Assembly: GCA_030052745.1 (NCBI GenBank)
Contig: JANBVO010000002.1
Location: 372,001 to 436,000 of the forward strand
Length of the DNA: 64,000 nt
Source: Pleurostoma richardsiae
Lineage: Eukaryota; Ascomycota; Sordariomycetes; Calosphaeriales; Pleurostomataceae
Direction: 5' to 3'
The notes under the pieces were generated by a model that worked only from the letters and a program-made list of their open reading frames with translations, searched no databases and was not told the DNA's origin. The position numbers were made by a program, and so were the translations under genes. Positions 9,628 through 21,517 of the stretch are shown piece by piece (the first letter of the stretch is position 1; the number at the start of each line of letters is the position of its first letter).

Positions 9628-12511
9628 GATGCAGGTTCGGTGAGAGAAGCGTGTCTTCGAGTAAAGAACTATGCCGCCGTCAGCTGGTGGAACTTGGGGC
9701 AGTGTCTGGTGTGAAAGGTAGTGAGGACTGAGCAGAGTGTAGAACGAGGAAGGTGGAAGGGAGCAGTCAAAGTTGAGTTAGAGAGCCAAGTTGGAAAGCA
9801 TACGAAGCAGCAGAAATAATGATTTCTGTCGAGAAAAAAGGGGATCAAAGACGCAACAGTAGTCGTGTCTTTGTGAAGGTCGGCGCTTTTGATGGAAGAC
9901 TTTTTGTTGCCACGGAAATTATTTTCAGGTCAGACAACAGTGACAGGGAAATAGATGAGACGGCAGACTTGGAGCCCGAGTCATAGAGGCAGGCTGATGT
10001 TGATGGCGGGCAACAGAAGGCTGTGCCAGCTTTGGGGAAGTCAGGCTTGCGGCCAAGGCGTGGAGACGTAACGTGGAAGATTTCCTCAGCTAGAGCCTCG
10101 GCGGTCGCTTGACTACTAGAGTGAGAGTGATCCGAGGTGAAGGTGAATTCTCCGAGGGATTTGCGAGGAAGGAAGCAGAGGAAATCGAGAGGAGGGACGG
10201 GTGTGGTTACTGCTGCTACTTACCTCTCTGCTGGAAGGCTTGATACCGCAAGCTCACGATGCTGGCTCTGCGAAAGCGAGGTCAGCTATTTTTGAGACCT
10301 AATCTTTCAGGTAGAAGAGGCAAAGGTGCCAGTAGTGAAGGTCTCTAATACCTACCTCGGGACCTTTGTCTTCTTGTCTCCTTTGCTTGACCGTGGGGTG
10401 ATGCTTCAACGGCCAGTGGGTGCTGGAGTCGAAGCCTCTCGCGGTCGGGTTGGTTGGGTGTGGGAGGAGGATTTGAGAGAGAGCAGCCGGGCAGAAACGC
10501 GAGAAAAAGAAGGAAGAAAGCAGGGAAGGGGGACGAGGCTTCGCGTTTGTTTGTTTTGGCCTTCGGCCTTTCGGTAGAGGTAGGTACCTTCTTGAAGTAT
10601 AGAAGTATTTCCTGGGTTGTGCCTTCCCTCTCGCGACAATGGAAGTCGTCCGGAAGCGTCCGGAAGCGTAGGCGCTCTATGCGACTTCCGAGGATGCGAT
10701 ATGCGTCTACTGAACGAGTCAAAGACAGGCAACGGCTTCACTCGGACCATGTAAAGCGGAAGAACTCTTCCCTCAACTTCGTGGCATGAGACGATGATGA
10801 CTGCAGCGAGAGCCACTTTGACAGTTCATGAAGTATGACGCTCAACAGAGACCTGCAGCCTGGCCAACCACATCCATAATCACGCTGGCGATATCAAGAG
10901 CTGCTATACCAATCAGGTCTCTTTAGGAAGCTCTATGGACGTTGATCGTTGACCAACATCTGCACTAACCATCTAGCTCCCCAGCAGCGAGAGTAGAGGC
11001 ATTCGCTTGAAGACAGAGAGGCGGAGACAGAGGCAGAGGAAGGTAGCAGGACATCTCTGAGATATGAAGGCTAGGCACGGATACACCACGCCCCTGAAGA
11101 AGGCCAGACAACCTAACGAGGGCCATAGCCGCTTATCATGCCTCGCGGGACACGACCGGGGCTGTGACAAACAGCGAAGTCGTCCCTCAGCAGAGAAACT
11201 GCGCCACTTAGCTGCGATTTGCGTCTCCCAATGGTCACATTAAGAGCCCCTACATGAGCATCATCGGCATATTTCCCTTGTGTCAGGGGGTAAGGTTACG
11301 GGCACTATGTGACCTGGCGGCTAACAACATAGCGTTGACGGCCTTTCAGAAGGTTAACAGGACGTCCACTCGTACATAAGGCTGGTACAACACCGCTGAA
11401 GACGACTTCATACTCTATCAATGAACAAGGTTCCTAGAAGCGTTCCGAGTGCTCAACGTTCGTGTCGGACCGTATCGGGCCGGGCCAGCTTTCAGCCTCG
11501 TCGGTCTGACTCTGTCTCTCTAAGCGTTGGCCCGTTGTCCTTGCGGGGTACACATGACATGCCGGGCAAGCTTGCGGCTGCACGGAGAACCTCGACTCGA
11601 CCCGACATGGTGTGACAATAGCGCCGGTTTGATGTCACGGAAAAGGTGGTGATACGACAGCCAGGCCCGGGTCGGATGCCGCGTTTCCGGGCCGGCGACC
11701 CCCGCGGCCTAAACTCCGATCCAGCTCGAAGCAGCAAATCAGAGTCCCGCTCTTTGGCCCGCCTGGAGCCGGTGAGGTCGGCGATAAAGTGGACCGTCGA
11801 GCAGCCGCCGCCAGGGCTTTCCCCCTTTGATCTCGCCGGTTCAGAATTGGTAAGCAGGAAGGATACAGGACACGGTTGAAGGAGTCTGAAGCCGAGCCAC
11901 AGCAATTTATCCAGCTGACCCCACCTGCAAGTGCTCTGCAAGATGCGGTCAGGGAGTCACGACGGGGGAGGCACTGGCGCCTCTGAGATCTGCTTGAGCC
12001 GGTGACATCAACACTGCTCCGACGGCCCCTCATTGAGACGCTTTGACTGCTGCTCTCCGCGCCGTCTGCCACCTGGCTCGCCTTCATTGTGGCCCGATTG
12101 CACAGCACTCTGGTCGGCTCAAGGGCCAATGAGCACTCATTTACCCGATGTGGTATGTCTTGCTAGACATCCTTGAGGCATATTGCCGTCCCGCGTCTGT
12201 GATAGCAGCTAGTAGACCAGTGGGGTTTACGAAGCACCCCGCAGCCGACGGATGTGGTGCTTGCTTGCTCGTCCACTGTCCAAGAGATGTTACCTAAAAC
12301 TGGCAGCAAGGCTACCCAAGGTCTGAGGCCGAGCTCGTGTCCAAGCTATAAATTGTCGCGGTGGTCCGTCACTCAAACCTCCTTAACGTTTCCCTTACAG
12401 TCTCGTCTACTCCATCGACAAACCCGCCGCCTGCTCACTCACCACCCCCGAGCTTTCCCTTCTCGTAACCCCGCTATCTTTTTAGATAATTCAGTAAGGC
12501 CAATTGGCACA
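9628..12511. promoter_or_regulatory. 2.9-kb divergent intergenic region
   Basis: It carries the leader and promoter of the zinc-knuckle gene (-) and the promoter of the aldo-keto reductase gene (+). On the minus strand a strong donor (GTAAGT at 10223) and an acceptor-like CACCAG near 9706 suggest a long 5'-UTR intron. Frames of 110-165 codons on both strands around 10.3-12.1 kb have no family resemblance, and I consider them chance openings in GC-rich sequence. Confidence 0.5.
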
Positions 12512-13675
12512 ATGTCCAAGCCGGAGACCCCAGAAATGGAGTACCGATTCCTCGGCCGCTCTGGCCTGAAGGTTTCGGCCATCTCCCTGGGTGGCTGGTT
12601 GACGTACGGTGGTCATGTCGATAGAGGTAGGTTATGCACCGGCACAAGATTGCCACCTTGCTAAACATTGATGGCTGATGTTCTCTGGATAGAGGGCACT
12701 TATGCCTGTATGAAGGCTGCATATGACTGCGGCGTGAACTTCTTCGACTGCGCCGAAGCCTATGCTGGAGGTGAATCTGAAAAGGTCATGGGAGAGGCAA
12801 TCCGAAAGTACGGCTGGAAGCGCAACGATATCGTGATCTCTACCAAGGTGCGTAGAGCCGCCTCAAAAAAGGATATACACCGTACGTGACTGACAGCGAA
12901 TGAATAGCTGTACTGGGGCAACGCCTTCGGAACTAACCAGGTTAACAACACCGGCCTCTCGCGCAAGCACGTCATCGAGGGGATGAACATGGCCCTGGAG
13001 CGACTGGGGCTCGAGTATGTCGACCTCATCTACGCACATCGCCCCGACCGACACACGCCCATGGAGGAGACGGTGCGCGCCTTCAACCACCTGATCAACA
13101 CGGGCAAGGCCTTCTACTGGGGGACCTCGGAGTGGAACGCAGACGAGATCGCCCAGGCTTGGCGGTATGCCGACAAGCTTGGCCTCATCGGCCCCGTGAT
13201 GGAGCAGCCGGCGTACAACATGATCGACCGGGCCAAGGTGGAGCAGGAGTTTGCGCATCTGTACCCCGAGGTCGGCCTCGGCCTGACGGTGTTCTCGCCT
13301 ATGCGCCAGGGCATCCTGTCGGGCAAGTACAAGGACGGCATCCCCGACAACTCGCGGTTCGCACAGACGCAGGTCGAGTTCATCGCCGGCTACTGGAAGC
13401 GGACAGGCAAGGAGAAGTGGGAAGAGGTCGTCAAGCAGGTCAACAAGCTGGAGCCCATCGCGCAGAAGCTCGGCATCAAGATGAGCGTGCTGGCCCTTGC
13501 GTGGGTGCTCGCGAATCCCAACGTCAGCTCGGCCATCACGGGCGCCAGCAGTCAGGACCAGGTCTACGAGAACGTCCAGGCGGTAGAGGCGTACAAGAAG
13601 CTCACGCCGGAGATTCTGGCTGAGATCGACGAGATCCTGCAGAACAAGCCTCCTGCGATCACAATGAGATTCTAG
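12512..13675 (+). CDS. Aldo-keto reductase, voltage-gated K-channel beta-subunit type
   Basis: The product is 345 aa in three exons (12512-12626, 12693-12847, 12908-13675). It is an NADPH-dependent (beta/alpha)8 oxidoreductase of the AKR6/KCNAB-like group. The catalytic tetrad is visible as Asp57 and Tyr62 (FFDCAEAY), Lys90 (ISTK) and His134 (YAHRPD). Later landmarks are [26 protein letters not shown] and the cofactor-binding GASSQDQV. It ends PPAITMRF. Fungi have several such soluble enzymes that reduce aldehydes and ketones, and the natural substrate cannot be read from sequence. The start is chosen because it is preceded by an A/C-rich leader and gives the usual [14 protein letters not shown] beginning. 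The introns have GTAGGT and GTGCGT donors. Confidence 0.93.
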
Positions 13676-14140
13676 GCGGTTTTCTGAAGGGTTTGAGCGG
13701 TCCGAATACGAGATAGCTGGGCTCGGTTATATGAAATACCTGTACTACCGTAGATACATACGGAGATCCGGCGAGGTACGGGATCGGATACAAAACATCT
13801 GTCGTGAACGTAAAGATCTCACGCTGTTTACGCGTCTTACTCGTCTGACTGGGTGCGGAGCTAGATACTGCTGTGTTAGCCACCATGCCGATCTCTGGGC
13901 TCCGCCCCTGAGGACCCCTGGGAGGCAACTAGCACAGGGGTCAATTGGGCCCCACGATTGGTCCCGGCAGTGCTGCCCCGCCAAGTTCCACCGCTCAACA
14001 ACGCCTCCAAATCGAACGATTCCAGGCCGTATTTTTCCTTTCCCAACTCTTCGAGATCGAGATATTGTCTGGATCTCCGGCCTCAGAAGGGATCTGGACA
14101 GAAAAGAGCCGCTTTCTTCATCAAACAAGTGACGACAACA
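13676..14140 (+). promoter_or_regulatory. Intergenic region upstream of the desaturase
   Basis: The 465 bp between two same-strand genes should hold the reductase 3' UTR and the desaturase promoter. The last 100 bp before the ATG are rich in short A/C runs. No TATA box or repeat stands out. Confidence 0.5.
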
Positions 14141-15477
14141 ATGGCACCCTCGGCAGCGACAGTGACGACCTCGGCGTCGGAGAGAAAGAGGCAGCCGCCC
14201 GCCATGAAGCTCGCTACGGAGGGTCCCGAGGGGCGAGAGGCGACGGAGAAGAAGGAGAAGAAGGAGCACGACTTCTTCTGGACCTACACCGAGGAGCCGC
14301 ACCGGACGAGGCGGCTTGCCATCATCAAGGCTCATCCTGAGGTATGGAGGCTTCCCATCTAATTGTATTATTTACGAGGAGAGAGACGGAGCAGCCCGAG
14401 TTGACACCGCTTTCCCCGACAGGTAACCAAGTTGTGCGGCCCCGAACCCCTTACCAAGTACGTCGTCGCGGGGGTCGTGTCCCTGCAGATATTCTGCGCC
14501 TACATCCTCCGCGACACGCCCTTCTGGTCGTGGAAGTTCTGGGCGCTGGCCTACGTGGTCGGCGCGACCGCCAACCAGAACCTGTTCCTCGCTATCCATG
14601 AGATCTCTCACAACTTGGCCTTCCGATCGCCAGTAGCCAACCGCCTGTTCGCGATCTTCGCCAACCTGCCCATTGGGCTCCCCTATAGCGCTTCCTTCCG
14701 GGTACGCATCCCCCAACGTCTCACATATCCTCCGGGTTCCTCGGAGTTGCAAGTGTCCACGGCTAACCTGTCTCCTATCAACAGCCGTACCACCTCACGC
14801 ACCACAAGTCTCTCGGCGTCGACGGCCTCGACACTGACCTGCCCACCGCCGTCGAGGCCTTCCTGTTCGACAGCATCCTGGGCAAGGCCTTTTTCTGCAC
14901 CTTCCAGATCTTCTTCTACGCCATCCGGCCCATGGCCGTCTTCCGCGTGCCCTTCACCTGGGTCTCGCTGCTCAACGTCGTCGTGCAGGCCGCCTTCGAC
15001 TACGCACTCGTGAGCACCACCTCCTCCCGCTCCCTGCTGTACCTCCTCCTGTCCTCCTTCCTCGCGGGCTCCCTGCACCCCACCGCGGGCCACTTCATCG
15101 CCGAGCACTACGTCTACGAGCGCGTCAGCCCCGAGGCCCGCGACCCCGGCAACGGCATCCCCGTCCCCGAGACCTTCAGCTACTACGGCCCGCTCAACCT
15201 GCTGACCTACAACGTCGGCCTGCACAACGAGCACCACGACTTCCCGGCCGTGCCGTGGACCCGCCTGCCCCGGCTGCACGAGCTGGCGCGGGAGTTCTAC
15301 GCCGACCTGCCGCAGCACCGCAGCTGGACCATGGTGCTGTGGCGGTTCGTCTGGGACGAGAGCGTCGGCATCACGAGCCGTGTCAAGCGCAGGGACGGAG
15401 GCAGGATGGTCGGCGGCAAGGGCGGCGGGAGGGTGGCCAAGCAGGCCGGGTGGACGGAGCAGGAGGTCGAGGCTTGA
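14141..15477 (+). CDS. Sphingolipid (dihydroceramide) delta-4 desaturase
   Basis: The product is 390 aa in three exons (14141-14341, 14423-14701, 14785-15477). It is a di-iron ER membrane desaturase that puts the 4,5-trans double bond into dihydroceramide, making the sphingosine backbone mainly used for fungal glucosylceramides. All three histidine boxes are present: HEISH (126-130), HLTHH (163-167) and HNEHHDFP (from about 307). The N-terminal Lipid_DES signature surrounds DFFWTYTEEPHRTRR, and the stretch SLGVDGLDTDLPT follows box 2 as in DES1. Hydrophobic helices lie around 75-125 and 185-260. The Lys/Arg/Gly-rich tail after the catalytic core is poorly conserved. No cytochrome b5 domain is fused. 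Intron 2 splits FR from PYHLTHH, and its removal is needed to form box 2. Confidence 0.95.
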
Positions 15478-16150
15478 GCGTGGTGGAAGGTCGGAAATGA
15501 TACTGACAAGGACGGGTTGGGAATTTGGGAATCTGCTTTAGGAAGTACAATGGGGGGATTTCTGCAATATCTTCATGCTCAGTTGCAGCCCATCGCGGTC
15601 TAAGCAACGAAAACGGCACGATACTCCCGGGAACCGGAGCTCCATATAATATGCGAGGCTTGAGACCTTGATAAAATAACGGAGCATCATAGCATCCGTT
15701 GCCTTGGATAGATGGCGTTTGGTGTAGTATGCACTATAGGATACGAAAATTCATGATCATTCTGTCTGCATACATACATTCCCCAAGGAGTTGAGCTAAG
15801 CCAGCCATGGGAAGCGACGTATGAATGACCAAAGAAAAAAAGGGAATCGATAAGAGAACGACACGACTCCAGACCGGCAAGGATGACCTGCTAGCTAGTA
15901 AAGACAATACATCGTAAAGTACAGCATCAAGATGCCACTGTTCGACTTGCACACCATCCCTTCGTGGACCGATCCCGGTCGCTCTTCTTAAGTACGGACA
16001 TTATGCCGCCGCCGCCCGGCGGCCCTTTCCTCGCGCAGTCTCCTCTCTCTATCTTCCCTCCTAGCCCATATGATCAACAGTCACTTGACGGGTAGAACCC
16101 GCATGACATAATCCCGGCAAAGTCCATGACATGACCTGACGGCAGGTCTC
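15478..16150. other. Convergent 3' intergenic region
   Basis: This stretch lies between the 3' ends of the desaturase (+) and the VAP gene (-). It is A/T-richer than flanking coding sequence and has no supported gene. It probably holds both 3' UTRs. Confidence 0.5.
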
Positions 16151-17360
16151 CTAGAAGAAGAAGTATGCCAGCAGGAAGCTGACGAGACACAATATCGCAA
16201 CGTACTGAATCGGCACCCCCTCGGTGGTTTGTGGTCGCACAGCAGTGGCCAGTTCTCCGACGCCGGGGGTGTCTTTCGCGGCGGCTGCAATGCCCTTGCG
16301 CTGTCTCAGGCCTCCTTCCTGCTTCAGTGTCGCGATTGTCGTCTCGGCATGCGCCAGCTGCTCCTTCAGCTCGTCGACAGTCTGCTCGCTGGCGGGCTTG
16401 GAAACGGGCGCGGTGACACCAGACACAACACTTGGTGATGCCTCCCGGACATTATCCTTTGGCTCCGGCGCGGTCTCCCGTGACGACGGGGGAAGGGGGG
16501 TTGTCGCTTGCTCTCCGGGAGAAGAATAGGCTGGCGGTGGAACCTCCGGTGTAGCTTCGACCTGTACAAACAAATCTCCGTTCAGAACAAAGCCATTTTT
16601 CTTCACTTCGATTCTGAAACCTACGCCATTTGTGAGACTATGTCGGACCGGGGTAGCTGCAGCGCCGAGCTTGTCATCCGCCGGAGGCAAGAAGCTCACG
16701 CGGATCTTCTTCTCCTGGACAGAGGCTTTCTCAACGGTGTCCCACTTCTCGGTGAGTTAGCGAAACATCCAGGTCTCTTATGGGAACACAAGGACTCACG
16801 ATCTCCTGGACATTGTTGAACTCCTTGTCGCTGGAGATGATGACGGACTGTACCAAGAATTTGTCACGGCACTTCGTATCCAGCGGCGGATCCTGCTTCA
16901 TAGCCTGGAGAAGGACTTAAAGACCATCAGCTTTCCATGTCGTGCTCATATAATACGAGACGCGCACTGGCAAAGTAGGGCACTGACCGGTAACCTCCAC
17001 CTCATGATCTGGCTCAATACGACCAGAGTTTGGCCTGACACAGTACCTGCAGCACGCATCAGCATCCACCGCTATTTCGTCGAAGGTATCTCGGGTGTTC
17101 GTTACTGTTTCGGGGCGGTCGTTTTCACCTGCGACCGTTAGCGAAAGAAAGAGACGTTGGGAAGGAGAGGTATGAATGCATACTTTGAACGCAACCGGCG
17201 CCTTGTTCGGATTCTTAATCTTGAGGATCTGGGCAACCTCGACAGTGAAAGGACCTGATCAACAGTAAGGTGAACAGCTCTCCACTAGAACGTCATGGGC
17301 GCTATTGGTGGACAACGTACGGCGAAAGCCAAGCTCCGTAGGATCAATCTCGACCGACAT
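16151..17360 (-). CDS. scs2: VAP family MSP-domain ER contact-site protein (Scs2)
   Basis: The product is 301 aa from six exons (17360-17321, 17254-17184, 17128-17106, 17046-16988, 16915-16800, 16747-16151). It is an ER tail-anchored receptor that tethers lipid-transfer proteins with FFAT motifs and supports ER-plasma membrane contacts. Residues 1 to about 125 form the major sperm protein domain: MSVEIDPTELGFRRPFTVEV, then KNPNKAPVAFKVKTTAPKQY, then VRPNSGRIEPDHEVEV with LLQAMKQDPP. Next come a Pro/Ser/Thr-rich linker, a short coiled coil (VDELKEQLAHAETTIATLKQ) and a C-terminal membrane anchor (about 283-301, ending AYFFF). Exon 3 is only 23 nt and encodes VKTTAPK plus part of Gln, so it is easily missed. 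All junctions keep frame and rebuild the MSP core. Confidence 0.95.
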
Positions 17361-18426
17361 TTTGGCAGATTTCAGCGCTTCGTTGTGTTGTGTGCACAAG
17401 TTGATGACGGGGCGTTCCACGGTGCGGTGGACGTAGCAGGAGAAACAGCGACGGGTGCGACTGGCTGGGAGACGGGCCGGCCAAGAAATATAAGCTATGG
17501 GAGTGCAGCGCGGCGAGCGCAGCTAGTAGTTGTCAGAGAAGAACAAGTTGCGGTGTAGAGAGAGACAGAAGAATAAGGAGCTGTTGGCTGCTGTGGTGCA
17601 CGTGTGTTTTGTTTGTCCGCCAGGGAAAAGCGAGGCTCACAAATTACCATCACGGGGGAGATAATGACGGCGTGGATGGGTGTTACGACATACCCAAGCA
17701 GGGGCCTGAGCTCGTAGGCCAAGTTTAAGCGGACTACGCTGCGTGATGGGAGGGAACGTAGTCTAACAGTGCTACTTGGTAAACAGGCGAACGTAGGCTG
17801 GAACTTGGGTACTTATGCTAGCTAGCAAGCGTGGCTTCCGAATCCGTCCTCAACCCTCGGGTTGCGCCTGCCACTGAACGCAGCCGTCCGCCAGCTGCAA
17901 GACGGTGCGGTACGTACCATGTACTCCGTAGCTTCTCCCCTCAAGGCACTGACGGCATTCGTGGACGTCGGTCTACATAATCCTGAGCAGCAGCATCACA
18001 TTGTTTCTCGTGGATGACGTGCGAAGAGAGGCAAAATCACGAGAATTTCTTACAGTCTTTAACTTGAGCCTCGTTGGTCTCTCGATACATTCTTTCCAGG
18101 TTTGAAAACGGGACAAAAACGGACCACATCTACCACGGCATCTCGATTCCTCCGTTTGAGCGATTCCCGTGTGTTCCCCAAGCTCCGAGATCCTCAACCA
18201 CCCCACCTTACGGACTGTTCGACAAGCTTCAAAGTACAGAGAGGTAGGTGCACCTGTGTGGGTGAGAGATCTCTTTGAGTTCTGTGCCCACTATCCCGCA
18301 TATCACTCTACCTACAAACTCAAAATCTCCTTTGAGAACATATGTACTCAAATAGCCTCCAGAACAACACTGCTTCTGTGTCCTAACTGACAAACGGGCC
18401 CATAACGGACAGTTCATACCTTCAAG
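17361..18426. promoter_or_regulatory. Divergent intergenic region, scs2 / UBX gene
   Basis: About 1.07 kb between two genes transcribed outward; it should hold both promoters. No TATA box, repeat or supported small gene is evident. Confidence 0.5.
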
Positions 18427-19566
18427 ATGACGCAGTCAGACTTGACCTTGCTGCTCGAGATGGGGTTTGAGAAGGCCCGCGCTGAGCTGGCCCTCAAGAA
18501 ATCAGGAGGCTGTGAGTTTCCTACGTTTGTGCTGCGCGCGAGTATACTCGGTGAGCCTGACATTTCCTAGTGCAGGGAGCTCTTGAGTGGTTAGAGAAGA
18601 CTCAGGACAAGCCCCTGGAAGAGCTCCAGAACGAGGGCAAAGACGACGTCGACGAGGAGGAGACGGAGGCTGCTATCAAGGGCTTGGAGGCCGGTGATTC
18701 CGCGAAGTCGCTTGTCTGCAATGAGTGCGGCAAGAAGTTCCGCAACCAGGCCATGGCAACATTTCATGCCGAGAAGAGGTATGCCGTCACCTGTCTTTCG
18801 TCTCATCCTGCCCCTCAAAAGCTATGTGTATCTTCAAAGAGTGCTAACCACGTCGCAGTGGCCATACGGACTTCGCTGAATCCACTGAAGAGATTGCTCC
18901 CTTGACTGAGGAGGAGAAGAAAGCAAGACTTGAAGAGCTGAGGCAGAAGCTTGCGGCGAAGCGTGCGAATCAGGCCCTCCTGGACAAGGAGACTAACCTA
19001 AAGAACGAGGTATGCTTGTCGGATCTCATCCAGCGTACCCCGAGCAGGCTAACAGTCTTTAGAAAATCCGGCAGAAGTCGACTAGGGAGTCACAAGATGC
19101 TAAGGAGGAACTCGCCAGAAAGGAGCAGATCAAGGAGGCCGCCAAGAAGCGCCAAGAGAAGCTCGCCGACGCTGAGGCCAAGAAGCGCATCAAAGCGAAG
19201 ATCGAGGCCGACAAGGAGGAGCGGCGCCGCAAGGCCGAGCAAGCAAAGGCGGCTAGGGAGGGCCGAGCCGTAGCCTCTTCCTCCACCGCTCCCCCTGTCC
19301 CTGCCGCAGCAGCAGCTCCGAAGCCAAGCGTATCGCACAACGAGGCTCGGTTGAGACTGCAAACTTCCAAGGGCAACATTCAAAAGACATTCCCAGCTGA
19401 CACTACCCTTTTCGAAATCGCTCAGGAGCTGGAGGCCGAGCACGGTCTCAAAGTCTCTAGCCTCACCCTGACCTTCCCTCGGAAGGTATATCAGCCCGGT
19501 GTCGACTTTGGTATCTCGTTACGGGAAGCTGGTCTCGTGCCTAGCGGGATCTTGATTGTTCAGTAG
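18427..19566 (+). CDS. UBA-C2H2-UBX protein (UBXN1/SAKS1-like Cdc48 adaptor)
   Basis: The product is 315 aa in four exons (18427-18511, 18571-18778, 18859-19009, 19063-19566). UBX proteins bind Cdc48/p97 and the UBA domain binds ubiquitin, so the likely role is delivering ubiquitylated proteins to Cdc48. Residues 1-45 form a UBA domain (LLEMGFEKARAELALKKSGG, then ALEWL). A C2H2-like finger follows (CNECGKKF from about 77, with HAEKSGH downstream), split by intron 2. Next is a long charged coiled coil (about 110-225). The C-terminal UBX domain (about 238-315) starts at RLRLQTSKGNIQKTFPAD and ends GLVPSGILIVQ. The usual Cdc48-contacting FPR loop is present as TFPRKVY. Intron 1 joins SGG to LQGALEWL, which restores the UBA helix. 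Confidence 0.92.
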
Positions 19567-20153
19567 GGAGCGAGATCAACAGTCGCCGAAGGTAGCACGA
19601 CAAAACCCAAACCCCGCCCCAGTGGGAGGATGCATGGCATACGCGTTTAGTTGAAGGCTACGGTTCACAATGCCTTCTTCAGATTAACGGGGCTTGGCAG
19701 GTGGCCTTCAAGGAGTGACGGGAACAACGAGGGCCAGACGCAAGGCAGGAGAAGCAAGTTCATCGAGCATTTTGGCTGATGAGTCGCTCCGAGCACGCAA
19801 GGGCAAGGAAAACATGTGAGATGGTAGACCAGCCAGAGAACCAGCGCACAGGGGCACAGAGAAAGGCTTGTGGTCCTTGAAGCCACCCAGTTGGTTACCT
19901 TGTTCATCGTGCGCCGTCTCAATTCCTTCCACTCAGCGAAGTATCGTTTATCAGTCACATCCTCTTAGCCTGTATAGGCCAATGACCATTCGGTAGAGCG
20001 CATTTTTTCATAAATTCCATGAAAGAGCTACTCCGTCCCTGCAACCAGATACCAGTGCCTCGATCCGTTTTCTCGGTGGTGATAGAACCGTCGCAACCCA
20101 TGCAGAGTCCCAAGGATGTACAAAGCGGAAAAGGAAGTCGTAGCGGAACGCGC
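19567..20153. other. Convergent 3' intergenic region
   Basis: 587 bp between the 3' ends of the UBX gene (+) and rpp1 (-). Frames here lack family resemblance. It is taken as 3' UTR sequence. Confidence 0.5.
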
Positions 20154-20747
20154 TTAGTCGAAAAGACCGAAACCCATATCCTCGTCGGACTCCTCCTTCT
20201 CTGTAGCGAAGCGTTAGCATGACTCTCCCGGGCCCATGGGTCACCTTCTGCTTGTGCAGAAGAGGGATGGCAAGACGTACCCTCCTCCTTGGCCTCCTCA
20301 GGAGCCTCCTCTGCCGCGGCGGCGCCACCAGCGGCAGCGCCACCGGCAGCGGGGGCAGCGGCACCACCGCCGGAGCCGATGTTCGACAGAAGGTCCTTCA
20401 CGTCCTTGCCCTCGAGAGCCTGTAAACGGGGTCCTCGCGTCAGCACACTGTTTCCCGTCCCAGCCACCAGTTCGTCTCGGGTGTCGAATGCTCGTCTCGT
20501 ACCTTGGCGAACAGCTGCGCCCAGATGGGCTCAACGCTCTCAATGCTGGCGGCCTTCAGGATGGTCTGGATCTTGTCGGCCTGTGAAGAAGTATTCCGGT
20601 CAGTCACTCAAGTCCAATTTTCAACGACCTTACAAGCCTCGACTCTCCGAGGGGGAACGTCCCGGGAGGGGCACATACGGTGATCTCGACACCATCATCG
20701 GCGAGGATGAGCGCCGCGTACGACGTTGCCAACTCAGCGGTAGACAT
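20154..20747 (-). CDS. rpp1: 60S acidic ribosomal stalk protein P1
   Basis: The product is 110 aa from four exons (20747-20679, 20580-20503, 20419-20281, 20200-20154). P1 pairs with P2 on the 60S stalk, which recruits and activates translational GTPases. The N-terminal dimerisation domain reads [19 protein letters not shown] then [11 protein letters not shown] and [14 protein letters not shown] Gly/Ala hinge is followed by the acidic tail ending [11 protein letters not shown], the invariant factor-binding peptide. The last exon is only 47 nt and supplies that tail, so without it the protein would lose its functional end. P1 rather than P2 is indicated by [16 protein letters not shown]. The three introns in a short gene are typical of fungal ribosomal protein genes. 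The upstream region carries a telobox-like element and a CCAAT box. Confidence 0.97.
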
Positions 20748-21517
20748 TTTGTGTTTTGGAGGTGGTAAGTGCACGAAGTTGGCGACTTGAGGGTTGCGTT
20801 GAGTGTCGATGTGGTGACAGAGGGAGGATCGCGAAATTCAAAGTGCTTTAGACGTTCGATAATTTTTGTGCGGGCGGAAACCCTAGCCAATGATGAGCGA
20901 GAGCCGTTCCTAAACGGTAGGCTCGGAGCTGCGGAGGAACTGAGCATCCGGAGGTCCCGGCGGACGGATTTGGCGAGCCTCAGCTCATGGCCCGTGCGCT
21001 TATCGACCCCACCTCGGGTGCCGATCGTCACTTATCGAAAGTCTGCCCCGCCAGATCTGACGTCTGGCCTTTCGGAACGCCTGGATGGTGTGAGAACTGC
21101 CATAGCCGACATTACCCTGCAAGGCACTCGACCTACCTGATTACATACTTCCTGCAGTGGCATAAACTTCTTCCAGCTCGGATCTCTGAGTAATTCTCTT
21201 CAAGAGCTGCGAACTTGATTATCTGCCCGTGCCCGAGCTGCCTGCGCACATCCGCTGCTGCTGCTTCGTCGTACGACGGCCTTCATTCCTCCCATTGGCT
21301 AGTTCACCCAGCGATCTCCGTTCTTGGTGTTGGGCCAAGGCTCTGGACTCACAGCGGGGTTCTCATCTCATAAAGACGTGACGCCAAGTCCCTGAGGCGG
21401 GAGACCGTTCCGCGCCCCAATCATCCCATCTCACCACTGTCCTCCGCCAGACATCAATTCAATCCCGAAGGCCTCACCCGTCAGTCCTGAAGCCTCGCCG
21501 AACCACACTGATCGACA
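20748..21517. promoter_or_regulatory. Divergent promoter region, rpp1 / UPF0662 gene
   Basis: The 770 bp between two outward genes contains AAACCCTA (20878-20885) and an adjacent CCAAT box (20887-20891) about 130 bp upstream of the rpp1 ATG. Confidence 0.6.
20878..20891. promoter_or_regulatory. Telobox-like AAACCCTA plus CCAAT box
   Basis: AAACCCTA (the telomere-repeat-like box known in ribosomal protein promoters of plants and several fungi) is followed after one base by CCAAT. Position upstream of rpp1 suggests a role in coordinated ribosomal protein expression. This is an inference from motif and place only. Confidence 0.5.

Noticed and set aside
11492-12129. Overlapping minus-strand frames of about 150-165 codons
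   Set aside because: Compositionally odd, mutually overlapping and without any recognised domain.
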